Counted from the stretch's first letter, positions 19,521 through 29,123 are shown. The stretch: DNA of 64,000 nucleotides from Wukongibacter sp050859025 (GCF_050859025.1 NZ_CP138200.1:4464001-4528000); one strand, 5' to 3'. Numbers and translations are program-made. Notes: generated by a model not told the origin, from the letters alone.

Positions 19521-19971
19521 TATACTTCTCCTCCAAATATCTTCTTATAGCCCTAATCTGTCCCGTATAGCCTGAGCATCTACACAGATTTCCATTCATG
19601 TAATGTAGTATTTCTTCGTCAGAAGGATTCTTTATACATTTTTCTAAATACAATATGCTCATTATTGTTCCTGGGCTACAGTAACCACATTGTTCTACCC
19701 CTTCATCAACAAGATATCTGCCAATTATCTCAGCTTCATTTTGAACACCTTCTATTGTTGTGATTTCGTGTCCGTCAGCTCTACAAGATAAAACTACACA
19801 TGATAAAACTGCCTTTCCATCCATATGAATTGTACAGACTCCACATGTGCCAGTGTCACATCCCTGCTTAACACCTAAATATCCATTCTTCCTAAGGGTA
19901 TCTATTAAGTATTCATCGGGTGCAACTTCAAAGGACCTGTTTACTCCATTGATTTTCATGCTAATTTTCAT
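19504..19971 (-). CDS. xdhC: Molybdenum hydroxylase, [2Fe-2S] iron-sulfur subunit
   Basis: 155 aa from the ATG at 19971, chosen because GGAGG lies nine bases upstream; in-frame TTG codons further up overlap that site. Two [2Fe-2S] clusters are visible: a plant-ferredoxin type set CDTGTCGVC plus a later Cys, and the helical C-terminal set CGYCSPG with NGNLCRCSGY. This subunit passes electrons from the molybdenum centre to FAD. The gene overlaps the FAD-subunit gene upstream by 11 bp and the Mo-subunit gene downstream by 17 bp. Confidence 0.94.
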   Translation of the reverse strand: MKISMKINGVNRSFEVAPDEYLIDTLRKNGYLGVKQGCDTGTCGVCTIHMDGKAVLSCVVLSCRADGHEITTIEGVQNEAEIIGRYLVDEGVEQCGYCSPGTIMSILYLEKCIKNPSDEEILHYMNGNLCRCSGYTGQIRAIRRYLEEKYNEGCK

Positions 19972-20764
19972 TCCCAACAACCTCCAATAATGCCCTCTTT
20001 AATAAAACATTACATATTTGTCTCCTATACTCTTTACTGCCTCTACTGTTTGTTCCAAAGGCAATTTTATTCGATGCCATCTTAGATGCCTCTAGTATAT
20101 TTTCATAGGAGTATCCATTTTTGTTTAGATAGTCCATTGCATTATAGGCAAGGGTTGCCCTTGATGGTCTTGCACCTACAGAAATTCTAAATCTGTCTTC
20201 CAGTTTAGATACAGCAACATTTAATATTGCATAGTCTCCCTTTGAATTTCTCATGGATTTAAACACTGCTTCTCTCTTATCTTTTTTAATAATTATGCTC
20301 TCAAGAATATCTACTTGTTCAGATCCTTTTATGAGAAACTCTTCTAATGAAGCAATTCCTTGTTTGTATAGTTTCACCTTCGTATCTAAGACTAATAATG
20401 CTGTAATAAGATCGGAAAAGCCATATCTTGAATGGACAGTTCCTCCCACTGTTACAATATTTCTAAGTTGCACACCAACTATATCCTTTACTGATATAGC
20501 TAACATATTACTAAAGTACTTTTCTAAAATAGGACTTCGTTCTAACTTTCCAAAGGTTGTCATCCCACCTATTTCAATGTTATCTTCTGTTTCCTTAATG
20601 ATATCAATATTGGCTTTAGATAAATCAATAGCGGTGGTTATATTTTTACGTCCCATCCTAATAAATGCTCCACCACCGATTAATACTCCCTTCTTTTTCG
20701 AAATAAGACAATTGTAGGCATCATCAATATTTTCTGGTCTTACATAATTTTTAATAGTTATCAA
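19961..20764 (-). CDS. xdhB: Molybdenum hydroxylase, FAD-binding subunit
   Basis: 267 aa starting at the TTG at 20764, with GGAGGT nine bases upstream; the longer ATG frame at 20782 would include this site. The fold is the vanillyl-alcohol-oxidase-type FAD domain with a CO dehydrogenase flavoprotein C-terminal domain. Signatures include GVLIGGGAFIRMG, VQLRNIVTVGGTVHSRYGFSD and RISVGARPSRATL. It takes electrons from the FeS subunit and reduces a soluble acceptor. First of the three enzyme genes after the permease. Confidence 0.91.
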   Translation of the reverse strand: MITIKNYVRPENIDDAYNCLISKKKGVLIGGGAFIRMGRKNITTAIDLSKANIDIIKETEDNIEIGGMTTFGKLERSPILEKYFSNMLAISVKDIVGVQLRNIVTVGGTVHSRYGFSDLITALLVLDTKVKLYKQGIASLEEFLIKGSEQVDILESIIIKKDKREAVFKSMRNSKGDYAILNVAVSKLEDRFRISVGARPSRATLAYNAMDYLNKNGYSYENILEASKMASNKIAFGTNSRGSKEYRRQICNVLLKRALLEVVGNEN

Positions 20765-20880
20765 TATTATCCAACCTCCCATGCACCTTATGAAGGGCTT
20801 TAAATTATATAATCACTTAAATACCTTTACTATAAAAGTAATATTATACCAGCAATTAATCAACATATAATGTTCACAAG

Positions 20881-22191
20881 CTATGCCTCTTTTGTTTCCT
20901 TCTTTTCTTCAGGAAAAATGATATTTAGTATTAGTGCTAATAAACCAGCAGCCACAACAGAATCACTAAAGAAATGTTTTAATAGAGAAGGCATATGCTC
21001 AATGGCTGCTGGAACCATACTAAATCCAATTCCAAGACCTAAAGACATTGCCAATATAGTACCTTTTCTGCTGTCTAACCCGGCTTTACTTACCATCCTA
21101 ATACCACTAACAGTAATCATAGAAAATACTACTGACACAGCACCACCTAAAACACTTTCGGGCATTGCAGCACATATAGCACCAAACTTCGGAATTAGTC
21201 CAGCTAATATCAAGAATATCGCACCTGTAGCTACGCAAAATCTGTTCATTACCTTAGTCATAGCTACGATTCCTGCATTTTGTCCATATGCCGTATTTGG
21301 CAAAACATTGAATATGGCTGCAAACATACTTCCAACACCATCTGCAATAACTGCACCTGACATTTCATTATCCGTTGCTTCCCTATTTGCACCACTTAAG
21401 GTAATACCAGAAATATTGCCTAGGGTCTCTAAACCAACCACCAGATATACCGCTGCAAATTTTAATATGGCATCCAGATGAAATTCTACTCCATATCTAA
21501 ATGGCATAGGTATGTTAATCCATCCAGCCGTAGCTACATTTGCAAAGCTTACTTTTCCCATAGGTATTGCCACTATATATCCAATTATTAAAGCAATCAG
21601 TATGGCACCAACATTGAGCATTTCCTTTCCAAAACGCTGTAATATAACGATCGTTATAAGTACTAAAAATCCGAGAGATAAATTTTGAATAGATCCAAAA
21701 TCCTTTGCTCCTACTCCACCTGCAAAATAATTTATTCCTACTGGTAGCAAAGACAAACCAATAGAAATTAAAACAGTACCCGTTACAATTGGTGGAAAAA
21801 ATCTACGAAGTGACTTTAAAAAGAAACCCATTGATATTTCTGCAATACTTCCAACTAGTGAGGCCCCTAGTATTCCGGCAATACCATAGGATTTACCAAC
21901 AGCAATTGCTGTTGGAACAAATGCAAAGCTAGTCCCCATAACCAATGGCAATCCTGCTCCTATTCTAGAAATGGGATATAATTGCACTAGTGTGACCAAC
22001 CCTGCTACGACCATAGCACATTGAATCATAAATACCTTTTGCTGAGGTGCAAAACCGAGAACATTAGTTATTATTATTATAGGAGCAATATTGCCGGTAA
22101 ACATTGCTAAAATATGCTGCATTCCAAGGGGTATAGCTACCTTTAGCGGTGGTTTTCCATTAAGTTCATAGATAGATGCTTGATTATTCAT
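20881..22191 (-). CDS. NCS2-family xanthine/uracil permease
   Basis: 436 aa with about 12-14 membrane segments. NCS2 (nucleobase-ascorbate transporter) proteins import xanthine, uric acid or uracil with protons. Visible signatures are GMQHILAMFTGNIAP near the N-terminus, the central NYFAGG stretch, and GLETLGNISGITLSG with NTAYGQNAGIVAMTKV, which resembles the xanthine/urate branch. The ATG follows AGGAGGGAG. It lies about 100 bp upstream of the molybdenum hydroxylase genes on the same strand, so import coupled to purine oxidation is the likely role. The leader contains a strong terminator-like hairpin. Confidence 0.9.
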   Translation of the reverse strand: MNNQASIYELNGKPPLKVAIPLGMQHILAMFTGNIAPIIIITNVLGFAPQQKVFMIQCAMVVAGLVTLVQLYPISRIGAGLPLVMGTSFAFVPTAIAVGKSYGIAGILGASLVGSIAEISMGFFLKSLRRFFPPIVTGTVLISIGLSLLPVGINYFAGGVGAKDFGSIQNLSLGFLVLITIVILQRFGKEMLNVGAILIALIIGYIVAIPMGKVSFANVATAGWINIPMPFRYGVEFHLDAILKFAAVYLVVGLETLGNISGITLSGANREATDNEMSGAVIADGVGSMFAAIFNVLPNTAYGQNAGIVAMTKVMNRFCVATGAIFLILAGLIPKFGAICAAMPESVLGGAVSVVFSMITVSGIRMVSKAGLDSRKGTILAMSLGLGIGFSMVPAAIEHMPSLLKHFFSDSVVAAGLLALILNIIFPEEKKETKEA

Positions 22192-22279
22192 TTGACTCCC
22201 TCCTAATTGTTATTTTCCTAACTTACATCTCTAATACTATTTACTTACCTCCTTTACTTATTTTTCTATAACAAAATTC

Positions 22280-22348
22280 ACATATAAATAAAAAAGGCCA
22301 GCACAAAAGAATACTATGATTCTTAAGTACTGACCTATTAAAGCCTAA
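22280..22348 (-). terminator. Strong intrinsic terminator between the two-component genes and the permease; possible attenuator
   Basis: On the minus strand AGGTCAGTAC pairs with GTGCTGGCCT (two G-U pairs) and an inner AAGAAT/ATTCTT stem continues the hairpin, followed by TTTTTTATTT. It lies about 250 bp after the response regulator gene and about 100 bp before the permease start. It may end the upstream operon, or act as an attenuator in a permease leader. A second hairpin (GCTGAAT ... ATTCAGC, 22410-22444) lies upstream. No purine riboswitch consensus could be recognised. Confidence 0.6.
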
Positions 22349-22592
22349 CAAATATTGTTTTCTCTAATAATTGTCAATTATATTTATTTTTAAAGCAACA
22401 AAATCTATGCTGAATTAGCGTATATTCAATATATCTTATTCAGCCCTAGAAGATTTTAATAACCATATATTAAAGATAGACATCTCTTATCACTGAAACT
22501 CAACATCTCGATTTTTTAAAGTATTGAATCTTCGGAATATAATAAATTTTTTGTGATTTATTTATTAAGATTATTATAATATAAAAATAAAA

Positions 22593-23375
22593 TCAGTTCA
22601 AGAAAAAGGTTATTCTATCAATGTTCTTTGACGAGTCTGTCTCTACCTCTATAATTCGTGGCTTAAATCCTATTATCTGACCCATTTTTTCTTCTAAAAT
22701 CCCAGAGTTTTCAATATAAAAAAGCCTTCTATTATAGTTAACAAGACTAAAATTTCTATCATTAGCTATAAGACTTTTCTGAAAAACCGTAAGGACACCA
22801 ACAGCCTTTACTTCAATTTCATTTCCACCTATAAATACATTAACATCCTTTGGTCCCTTTCCCGTATAGGTTTTAATAAAATGTGCTATTTCACTTTTAA
22901 TCTTTTTTTCAATTTTATGTTTTTCTTCTTTACTTATAAAATAAGGATTATTACCTTCTGCTACATTAAATCTATTTTTTATCAAATTTGATGCTAGATC
23001 TTCCATAGTAATCAATAAATCCTTTGTATTTACAGGCTTGATTATATACTTTACAATTCCAATATCTACGGCTTTAATTATAGTCTCACTATCGGATAGT
23101 GCTGTAATTATTATAACGGGACAATTAGAGCCCATATTTCTTATTACTTTAGTCATCTCAAGTCCATCCATTATGGGCATCTTTAAATCAGTAATGACTA
23201 AATCTGGTCTTTGTTCTTGAAATATTTCTATGCCTTCTTCACCATTCTGTGATATGTAAAGCTTTCCTACTCTTCTCTTTAGAAATCTAGATAGTTCATT
23301 CCTTGTAAATTCTTCATCTTCTACATATAATACCTTCAAATTGTATAATAGACCTTCAATCTTAGCTAGATTCAC
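22593..23375 (-). CDS. Response regulator: REC domain fused to a DUF2294 (MpsC-like) domain
   Basis: 260 aa. Residues 12-125 are a receiver domain with the acidic pair VEDEE, the phospho-acceptor Asp in DLVITDLKMPIMDG, the Thr in IIITALS and the Lys in YIIKPVN. Residues 145-258 resemble DUF2294 (also named MpsC in a sodium-translocating system): SEIAHFIKTYTGKGPKDVNV, then VLTVFQKSLI. There is no DNA-binding domain, so the output is probably not direct transcription control. It overlaps the kinase gene by 14 bp, which points to a cognate pair. The fusion is uncommon as far as I know; the function of the output domain is unknown. Confidence 0.82.
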   Translation of the reverse strand: MNLAKIEGLLYNLKVLYVEDEEFTRNELSRFLKRRVGKLYISQNGEEGIEIFQEQRPDLVITDLKMPIMDGLEMTKVIRNMGSNCPVIIITALSDSETIIKAVDIGIVKYIIKPVNTKDLLITMEDLASNLIKNRFNVAEGNNPYFISKEEKHKIEKKIKSEIAHFIKTYTGKGPKDVNVFIGGNEIEVKAVGVLTVFQKSLIANDRNFSLVNYNRRLFYIENSGILEEKMGQIIGFKPRIIEVETDSSKNIDRITFFLN

Positions 23376-25887
23376 ACTCTACACCCCCATCTCTAGGTAT
23401 AGCTACCCTCATACATACTCCCTGTGAAATATTAATTATATCTATTTCTCCGCACATATTATTCTCTATAATCGTTTTAGTAATATATAGTCCAAGACCG
23501 GTTCCATTTGATTCCTTCTTCGTAGTGAAATAAATATCAAATACTTTTTCTACTATATCTTCTGCAATTCCTCCTCCGTTATCATTTATTTCTGTTATAA
23601 TCATATCTTTTTCCTCAAATATGGAGATACTTATCTCTTTAACTCCCTTATTGTTAACAATTAGCGCATCTATAGAGTTATTGATAATGTTAAACAGTGC
23701 CTGTGAATATTGATTTGCATAGCCATAGGCAGTAGTCATTGTAATCATTTCAAAAGTTACTTTTATATTATTAAATCTTAAATTTTCCTCGACTAAATCC
23801 AATACTGAAACTATATTCTTGTAGACAGAAAAGCTTCTTTTCTCATTTTTGGGATCTAAAAAATATCGAAAATCATCAATTGTGTCCGACATTTTTGTTA
23901 TTAGTTTTCTACATTTTTCTATAGAAGTATTAAAAATCTCGGGTTCAAGCTCATTATGAAAATATGTATCTTCGAAATTAGAAAGAACAAGACCCAAATT
24001 ATTAAGGGGTTGCCTCCATTGATGTGCTATATTTGCTATCATCTCTCCCATAGCAGCTAATCTGGCCTGATAGATAATCAAGGCTTCTTTTCTCTTATTT
24101 TCATCAAGTTCCTTCTTAAACATCCTCTCTAGCTCTAAATTGATTTTTTCAAGCTTGAGAGAAAGTCTATTTTTTTCATTTTTTATATCTTCTAACTCTT
24201 TAAAATCCTTTCCATCCAGTAAAAGATTATTGGAATTATCTATATATGAAATTTCTGAAGCCACTTCTTTTACAATTTTCCTAAATCTCTTTTCACTTCT
24301 CTTAACTGCTTCTTCTTCTATCTTTTGGTTAGTAATATCCATAACCATACCTAAGTTTACCTTTCTTTTACTGTCCTGATCATATATTGATGTCATAAAT
24401 AGCTTTCCCCAAAAGAAATTCCCATCCTTTTTAATATACTTTTTTTCAGTTTCATAACTGCTTATCTCATCTTCCATGAGCTCATTCATTAGATCAATAC
24501 TATCTTTTCTACTATCTGAATCAATTAAATCAATAATATTTTGTCCTATTAGTTCTTTTTCTGAGTAACCAGTCATTTCAAGCCACTTTTCATTTGCCTG
24601 CATAATAATCCCCTGCCGTGATGTTATTGTAATTCCTAGAACAGCACTACTAAATATAGCTTGATATCTCTGTTTACTTCTCATTATCCTTTCTTCTGCT
24701 CTTTTTCTTTCTAAAATTTCATTTTCTAGTATGGTATTCTTAGTAGATAAACGTATAATGAAAAAAATTATAACTACAATAAATCCTATAATTATAGTGG
24801 TCATAAAGTATTTTTCGATTTTTTTTGTTTTGTCACTTAGAATCTTTTCATAGTCAAATATGAAATTAGAAATATCTGTTTGGGAATCTATTAGTCCTAG
24901 TCTTAATAAAGTTTCTTGCATTTTTTCCCATCTATAGGGATTTATATTTCCTATCTCAACTACAGGATAAAGAGTAAATCCTAAAACCTTCTCAGCTTGA
25001 AATTTATTAAACTCAATTAATTCTGATTCACTTTTCCCTTCCATCATAAACTCTTTACCTATTTTTTCTGCAATATCTGCTGGGTTCTCCAAAGCATATT
25101 TCCAACCTTTAAGACTAGCTCTTCTAAATTTCTCAACTAACTCAGGATTTTTAAGTGTAAGACTTTTTCTAGTAAAAAGAGAGTCTCCATAGAAATCTAT
25201 ACCATAATCAATGGGTCTTATTACTTGCATATCTAGTCCTTCCTTATCAGCATAAAATGGAATCGTACCTAGATATCCTGGAATAACATCATATTTTCCA
25301 GTAATTAAATCATTTACAGAGAATTCTTCCGTATCATCAATAAGGTTTGAATTGTAGGGATTAATTCCTTCGCTGATAAGCATAGCTTGAAGCTCTATGT
25401 CTAAAAGATCGTTCTTTCTTCTGGCTGTATTTAGAGTTGTAATGTCTATAATTGAATTGTAAGGGGTATCTGATTTCATATAATATTCAACAGGACTTCT
25501 TTGGAACAAAGAGGAAATAACGCTTAAGTCGGCACCATTATTTTGAGTAATCAGAATGTCCACTGATCCTATTCCAAAATCTGCTCTACCTTCCGATACC
25601 TCTTTTGGTGCATAGAGTATTCTATTATCATCGGTAAATGCCGATCTTATTTCAACATCCAATCCTTCTTCCCCATAGTATCCCATCCACTCTGCAGCAT
25701 AATATCCAGAGAATTGAAACTGATTATTCCATCTAAGCTGTAGGACTACCTTTTCCTTCTCTCTGGCTAGGGTTTCTGCGGGCTGTATAAAAAACAGTAT
25801 TAGTAATATTAATACAAGTGATTTCAATTTAAATCTTACACCAATTATCTTTAGGTTTTTGTATATTTTTAACAGCTGTCCCTTCAT
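23362..25887 (-). CDS. Sensor histidine kinase with NMT1/THI5-like ligand-binding domain and PAS domain
   Basis: 841 aa from ATG 25887, preceded by AGAGG; a TTG at 25905 is the alternative. Order: a signal/membrane segment (residues about 22-40), an extracytoplasmic NMT1/THI5-like periplasmic-binding domain to about residue 340 (LRWNNQFQFSGYYAAEWMGY, ADFGIGSVDIL), a membrane segment near 365, a PAS domain near 415-525, and a kinase core with H-box IANIAHQWRQPLNNLG and ATPase motifs NIINNSIDAL, DNGGGI and NGTGLGLYITK. NMT1-type domains in kinases are thought to sense small molecules such as pyrimidine-like compounds. Here the kinase lies upstream of a purine permease and hydroxylase, so a nucleobase-related ligand is a reasonable inference. 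Confidence 0.9.
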   Translation of the reverse strand: MKGQLLKIYKNLKIIGVRFKLKSLVLILLILFFIQPAETLAREKEKVVLQLRWNNQFQFSGYYAAEWMGYYGEEGLDVEIRSAFTDDNRILYAPKEVSEGRADFGIGSVDILITQNNGADLSVISSLFQRSPVEYYMKSDTPYNSIIDITTLNTARRKNDLLDIELQAMLISEGINPYNSNLIDDTEEFSVNDLITGKYDVIPGYLGTIPFYADKEGLDMQVIRPIDYGIDFYGDSLFTRKSLTLKNPELVEKFRRASLKGWKYALENPADIAEKIGKEFMMEGKSESELIEFNKFQAEKVLGFTLYPVVEIGNINPYRWEKMQETLLRLGLIDSQTDISNFIFDYEKILSDKTKKIEKYFMTTIIIGFIVVIIFFIIRLSTKNTILENEILERKRAEERIMRSKQRYQAIFSSAVLGITITSRQGIIMQANEKWLEMTGYSEKELIGQNIIDLIDSDSRKDSIDLMNELMEDEISSYETEKKYIKKDGNFFWGKLFMTSIYDQDSKRKVNLGMVMDITNQKIEEEAVKRSEKRFRKIVKEVASEISYIDNSNNLLLDGKDFKELEDIKNEKNRLSLKLEKINLELERMFKKELDENKRKEALIIYQARLAAMGEMIANIAHQWRQPLNNLGLVLSNFEDTYFHNELEPEIFNTSIEKCRKLITKMSDTIDDFRYFLDPKNEKRSFSVYKNIVSVLDLVEENLRFNNIKVTFEMITMTTAYGYANQYSQALFNIINNSIDALIVNNKGVKEISISIFEEKDMIITEINDNGGGIAEDIVEKVFDIYFTTKKESNGTGLGLYITKTIIENNMCGEIDIINISQGVCMRVAIPRDGGVECESS

Positions 25888-25905
25888 GACCTCTGTCCCT
25901 TCCAA

Positions 25906-26269
25906 AGTTTATCAATAGTCAATTATTAATCCTTTAGGGCAAATAGCTTTTTTATAACACATAGGAATTTATAAAGCCTTTGAAGTTGTGTATAAATTAA
26001 TAGTTCTACTTGAGGCAAAGTCTACTTTGAGAATCCTCACAAAAGACTTTGTTTTATCTATTTTACAAAATTTCAAAATTTTTTTCAATGTAATAAAACT
26101 ACAAAAATATCAAAAAAAACTCCTGATAGATATTCCAGTGTTCCATCTAGATATACATTAAAACTTGCCAACCAAAAACACCCTTAAAACGACAACAAAT
26201 TTCCATTCCAAGAGTGTTTTTAACGATAATTACTTTTATAGTAAATTATATTAGCATAAATATAGCATT
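25906..26269. repeat. Intergenic region with R1 repeat copy (about 25955-26057)
   Basis: No gene is visible. Bases 25955-26057 are one of three related copies (others near 29535 and 37287). Shared parts are ATAAxACATAGGAxxTTAT at the left, ATTAATAGTTCTACTTGA in the middle, and CAAAGTCT ... AGACTTTG at the right, which can pair as a hairpin and is followed by TTTT. The unit looks like a short structured or MITE-like element rather than a promoter. Confidence 0.55.
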
Positions 26270-28039
26270 TTAAATAACTTTTTCCATTAGTTCTGCCATT
26301 TCTACTAAGGATTCTTCAATATAAAATATAAGCTTATCTAATTTTTCCTTTATATGGCTTCTACTTGTCATATTAAAACGTATAGAGTCTCTATACTTAA
26401 GGTATCGTATACCAAATCCATCATCGACAATTGGACCGTATCCGACCAGTTCAATCCCATTGGTGGAGGTCGTGCTTGTACATACTGTACTATGAGTTAA
26501 TATTTTATATCCTTTGTCATTAAATACTTCTGGAAAAAAATCAATTCCTATATTCTTTCCAAACAGCTTATACATATTTAAAAGCCCTAACAAGTGAGTA
26601 TCTATTCCTCTTCCATTCCTACAATCATTCATCCTAGCCTTGTGCTTTTTCGCTGCTTCTAATAAAGAATTCGCTTTTATCTTGTCATCGCAGCTAACCT
26701 TCAACATATTTTCTATAAATTTAATTGATTCTAATGATACACAGTACATAACCTCTATACGACCATGTAAGAACTTTCTAGTCATTACAGCCTCGTATGA
26801 GCTGTAACATCTTCCATAGAGCTTATACTGGGCTAGTTGTAAAGCTAATTGAACAAAGGCATCGGGACTTATATTGAATGTCTTTATTAAATCTTTTCCG
26901 AACTTATTAAAATCCAATACCCTTATCTGTGTATTAGAAATAAAGTCATCTAATTGATTTGAGGTATCTTTTATCACCTTTCTCAATTCATCATTAAGAT
27001 AAATCTTAAGTTTTTCTGGTTTCTTTTTGGACTTCTTATTTTCAGCAATATAAACCTTATCTATATCTTCATGTATGAATTTTATTAATCTTACCATAAC
27101 AGAGCCATCAATTCCAGTATGCTCCATGTTTATTCCTATTTTACCATTCCCAGTAACGATAAACTGTAAAGACTTATCAAACCATCTATTTCTACCATTA
27201 CCATGAAGTAATCTATTTGCAGCATCATCTAAAGACTCTATACCTTCATCATCTAAGCATAATACAAAAATAGCACTATCTATTTTCTCCATATACTCTT
27301 TATTTCTCTTATCAACTTGCAATAAAGATTCCCTAGCATCTGCCCATTTATCTCTATTCATTGTTGTAAGTATACCAATCTCTTCATCATCACTACCTTC
27401 ACTTTTAGAAATTATATGTTTGAAATCCTCTTCAATTTCAGGGAAGGACCTCGTTTCACCAGAGTCTTCAAGAACATCCACGGTAAATATATTTCCCTTA
27501 TATAGAACAACAATATATTTCTTATTGAGTGTTATCTTCAGCTCATCCCTTTCTCTTTTAGGGATTCTTGTAGCTGAAAACATTTTTCTATATTGATCCA
27601 TGCAAATCGGTTTTCCATCCTGCGAATCAACCTCAAGTTCTTCTTTATCAATTAAAGACTTAAACTTAAGAATAGACATAACAAGAGCAGCTGCTATATA
27701 GGTCTGGCTAAGCTCTAAAACATTGAGCTTATCCTTAAGTAAATAAAAAACATTGCTATTTATTGGAAGAGGATGACGTGGCTTTAAATATATATCATAC
27801 CAAAATGGAGCTGTCCAGTTTGATAAATTATTTCTTTCTGACCATCTAATAAGCTCTTCTTGTAGCTTTTCTCCATCCCCACCTTTACTTCTAAATTTCT
27901 CAACAATTTTTTTTGTCCTTATGAAATCTTCTTTGTTAAGTAATGGTTCCACCCATTCAATAAATCTATTGCAGGTATCATTTAATTTAGGAATAGGAAT
28001 CCTAGGTAAGTTGTCTTGGCTGATAAATGTTTTTCCCAT
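26270..28039 (-). CDS. Choline/carnitine O-acyltransferase family protein
   Basis: 589 aa, the length of eukaryotic carnitine acetyltransferase or choline acetyltransferase. These enzymes move acyl groups between CoA and carnitine or choline. Family features run the full length: LPRIPIPKLNDTCNRFIEWVEPLL at the start, WYDIYLKPRHPLPINSNV, the catalytic His in NMEHTGIDGSVMV (near residue 312), and SSYEAVMTRKFLHGRIEVM with the Arg/Glu substrate region. Such proteins are rare in bacteria. The gene follows a quaternary-amine binding lipoprotein gene on the same strand, 55 bp apart, which suggests carnitine or choline metabolism. It has no signal peptide, so is cytoplasmic. Acyl donor and acceptor are not determined. 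Confidence 0.88.
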   Translation of the reverse strand: MGKTFISQDNLPRIPIPKLNDTCNRFIEWVEPLLNKEDFIRTKKIVEKFRSKGGDGEKLQEELIRWSERNNLSNWTAPFWYDIYLKPRHPLPINSNVFYLLKDKLNVLELSQTYIAAALVMSILKFKSLIDKEELEVDSQDGKPICMDQYRKMFSATRIPKRERDELKITLNKKYIVVLYKGNIFTVDVLEDSGETRSFPEIEEDFKHIISKSEGSDDEEIGILTTMNRDKWADARESLLQVDKRNKEYMEKIDSAIFVLCLDDEGIESLDDAANRLLHGNGRNRWFDKSLQFIVTGNGKIGINMEHTGIDGSVMVRLIKFIHEDIDKVYIAENKKSKKKPEKLKIYLNDELRKVIKDTSNQLDDFISNTQIRVLDFNKFGKDLIKTFNISPDAFVQLALQLAQYKLYGRCYSSYEAVMTRKFLHGRIEVMYCVSLESIKFIENMLKVSCDDKIKANSLLEAAKKHKARMNDCRNGRGIDTHLLGLLNMYKLFGKNIGIDFFPEVFNDKGYKILTHSTVCTSTTSTNGIELVGYGPIVDDGFGIRYLKYRDSIRFNMTSRSHIKEKLDKLIFYIEESLVEMAELMEKVI

Positions 28040-28094
28040 ATGCTTTGCCCCCTGTATAACTTTGTAATATAGAATTATAAAAATCTTTTAAATG

Positions 28095-29123
28095 CTATTG
28101 AATTGCCTGCTTTACTTTTTGTTCTATTTCACTTGGAACCCACTTAGTCCATAGATTCTCATACTCTTTTAAAAACCATTGTGCCGCTACATCTGCTTCC
28201 ACTTCGTTCTCCTGCATATATGCTAACGCCTTACTTGTTATTTCACTATTTGTTTTATAATGCTTTAAGAATTCTACGACTTCAGGTGCTTGATTAGGAA
28301 GATTTTTATTCACTGCTATTGTTAAATCTTGTGATTCAAACTCACACAAATATCCATTATCCCATTTTTCCTTATCATAGGGTTCATCTTCAAGCAAAGT
28401 CATGTCATATTTCCCTGAAATCCAAGTAGGTTCCCAATAATATCCCAGCCAAGGTTCTTTATTTTCTATCGCTTTTACAATAGAAGCTGCTAAAGCAGGA
28501 GCTGAACCAGGTTGAAAATAATTATAGAATTTATCTAAATTGTAGTTTTTAATCTTAGTTTTTAAGACTTCATCTGCTGTCCATCCAGGTATGGAACCAT
28601 AAACTCTTCCTTTACCTGAGTCTTCCGGATCTTTGAATATCTCCCAATACTTTTCTAAATCCTTTACAGATTTTAAATCAGGGGCCATAGGTTCAATTCC
28701 TCTCTCTGGATCTCCCTTTATTACATAAGTTGGAACATACAGTCCTTGTTTGTTATCTGAATAGTTAATTGATAACTCAATAATCTCTCCACTTTCAACC
28801 GCTTCATTATAAATATCAATAATATTTCCAGTCCATATTTCAGTATAAACATTAATTTCTCCTTTTCTCAATCCCACCAATGATGTTTGTTCTGAGCCCA
28901 TAATATCACTGGTTGGATATTCATAACCCTTTTCAATAATCGTCCTTGCCACTGCATTATGAAAACGAATACTATCCCAACCAGCATCAGCAAATACTAT
29001 TTCTTCTTTTTGGGAACTTTCTTTTGCTTGATCACTGGTCGATTGTCTACAAGCCATTAGTAATACCATTGCAAAAAGTATTACTAGTAAAAACAGCAAA
29101 TCTTTCTTTCTAAATTTTTTCAA
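28095..29123 (-). CDS. Glycine betaine/carnitine/choline-type ABC transporter substrate-binding lipoprotein (OpuAC-like)
   Basis: 342 aa from a TTG start with AGGAGG upstream. The N-terminus is a lipoprotein signal (LFAMVLLMAC, Cys near residue 25). The mature part is an OpuAC/ProX-type binding domain: VFADAGWDSIRFHNAVART, a GSEQTSLVGLRKGEINVYTEIWTG-like region (residues about 77-100), and LGYYWEPTWISGKYDMTLLEDE. Aromatic residues such as W101, Y229 and W230 regions could form a cation-binding box. No permease or ATPase genes are next to it, so it is an orphan binding protein. The next gene is a choline/carnitine acyltransferase homologue. Confidence 0.88.
   Translation of the reverse strand: MKKFRKKDLLFLLVILFAMVLLMACRQSTSDQAKESSQKEEIVFADAGWDSIRFHNAVARTIIEKGYEYPTSDIMGSEQTSLVGLRKGEINVYTEIWTGNIIDIYNEAVESGEIIELSINYSDNKQGLYVPTYVIKGDPERGIEPMAPDLKSVKDLEKYWEIFKDPEDSGKGRVYGSIPGWTADEVLKTKIKNYNLDKFYNYFQPGSAPALAASIVKAIENKEPWLGYYWEPTWISGKYDMTLLEDEPYDKEKWDNGYLCEFESQDLTIAVNKNLPNQAPEVVEFLKHYKTNSEITSKALAYMQENEVEADVAAQWFLKEYENLWTKWVPSEIEQKVKQAIQ

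Noticed and set aside
22192..22592. Guanine/xanthine riboswitch before the permease
   Set aside because: I could not find the conserved purine riboswitch core (the paired P1 with UAUA and the loop motifs). Only hairpins are visible.
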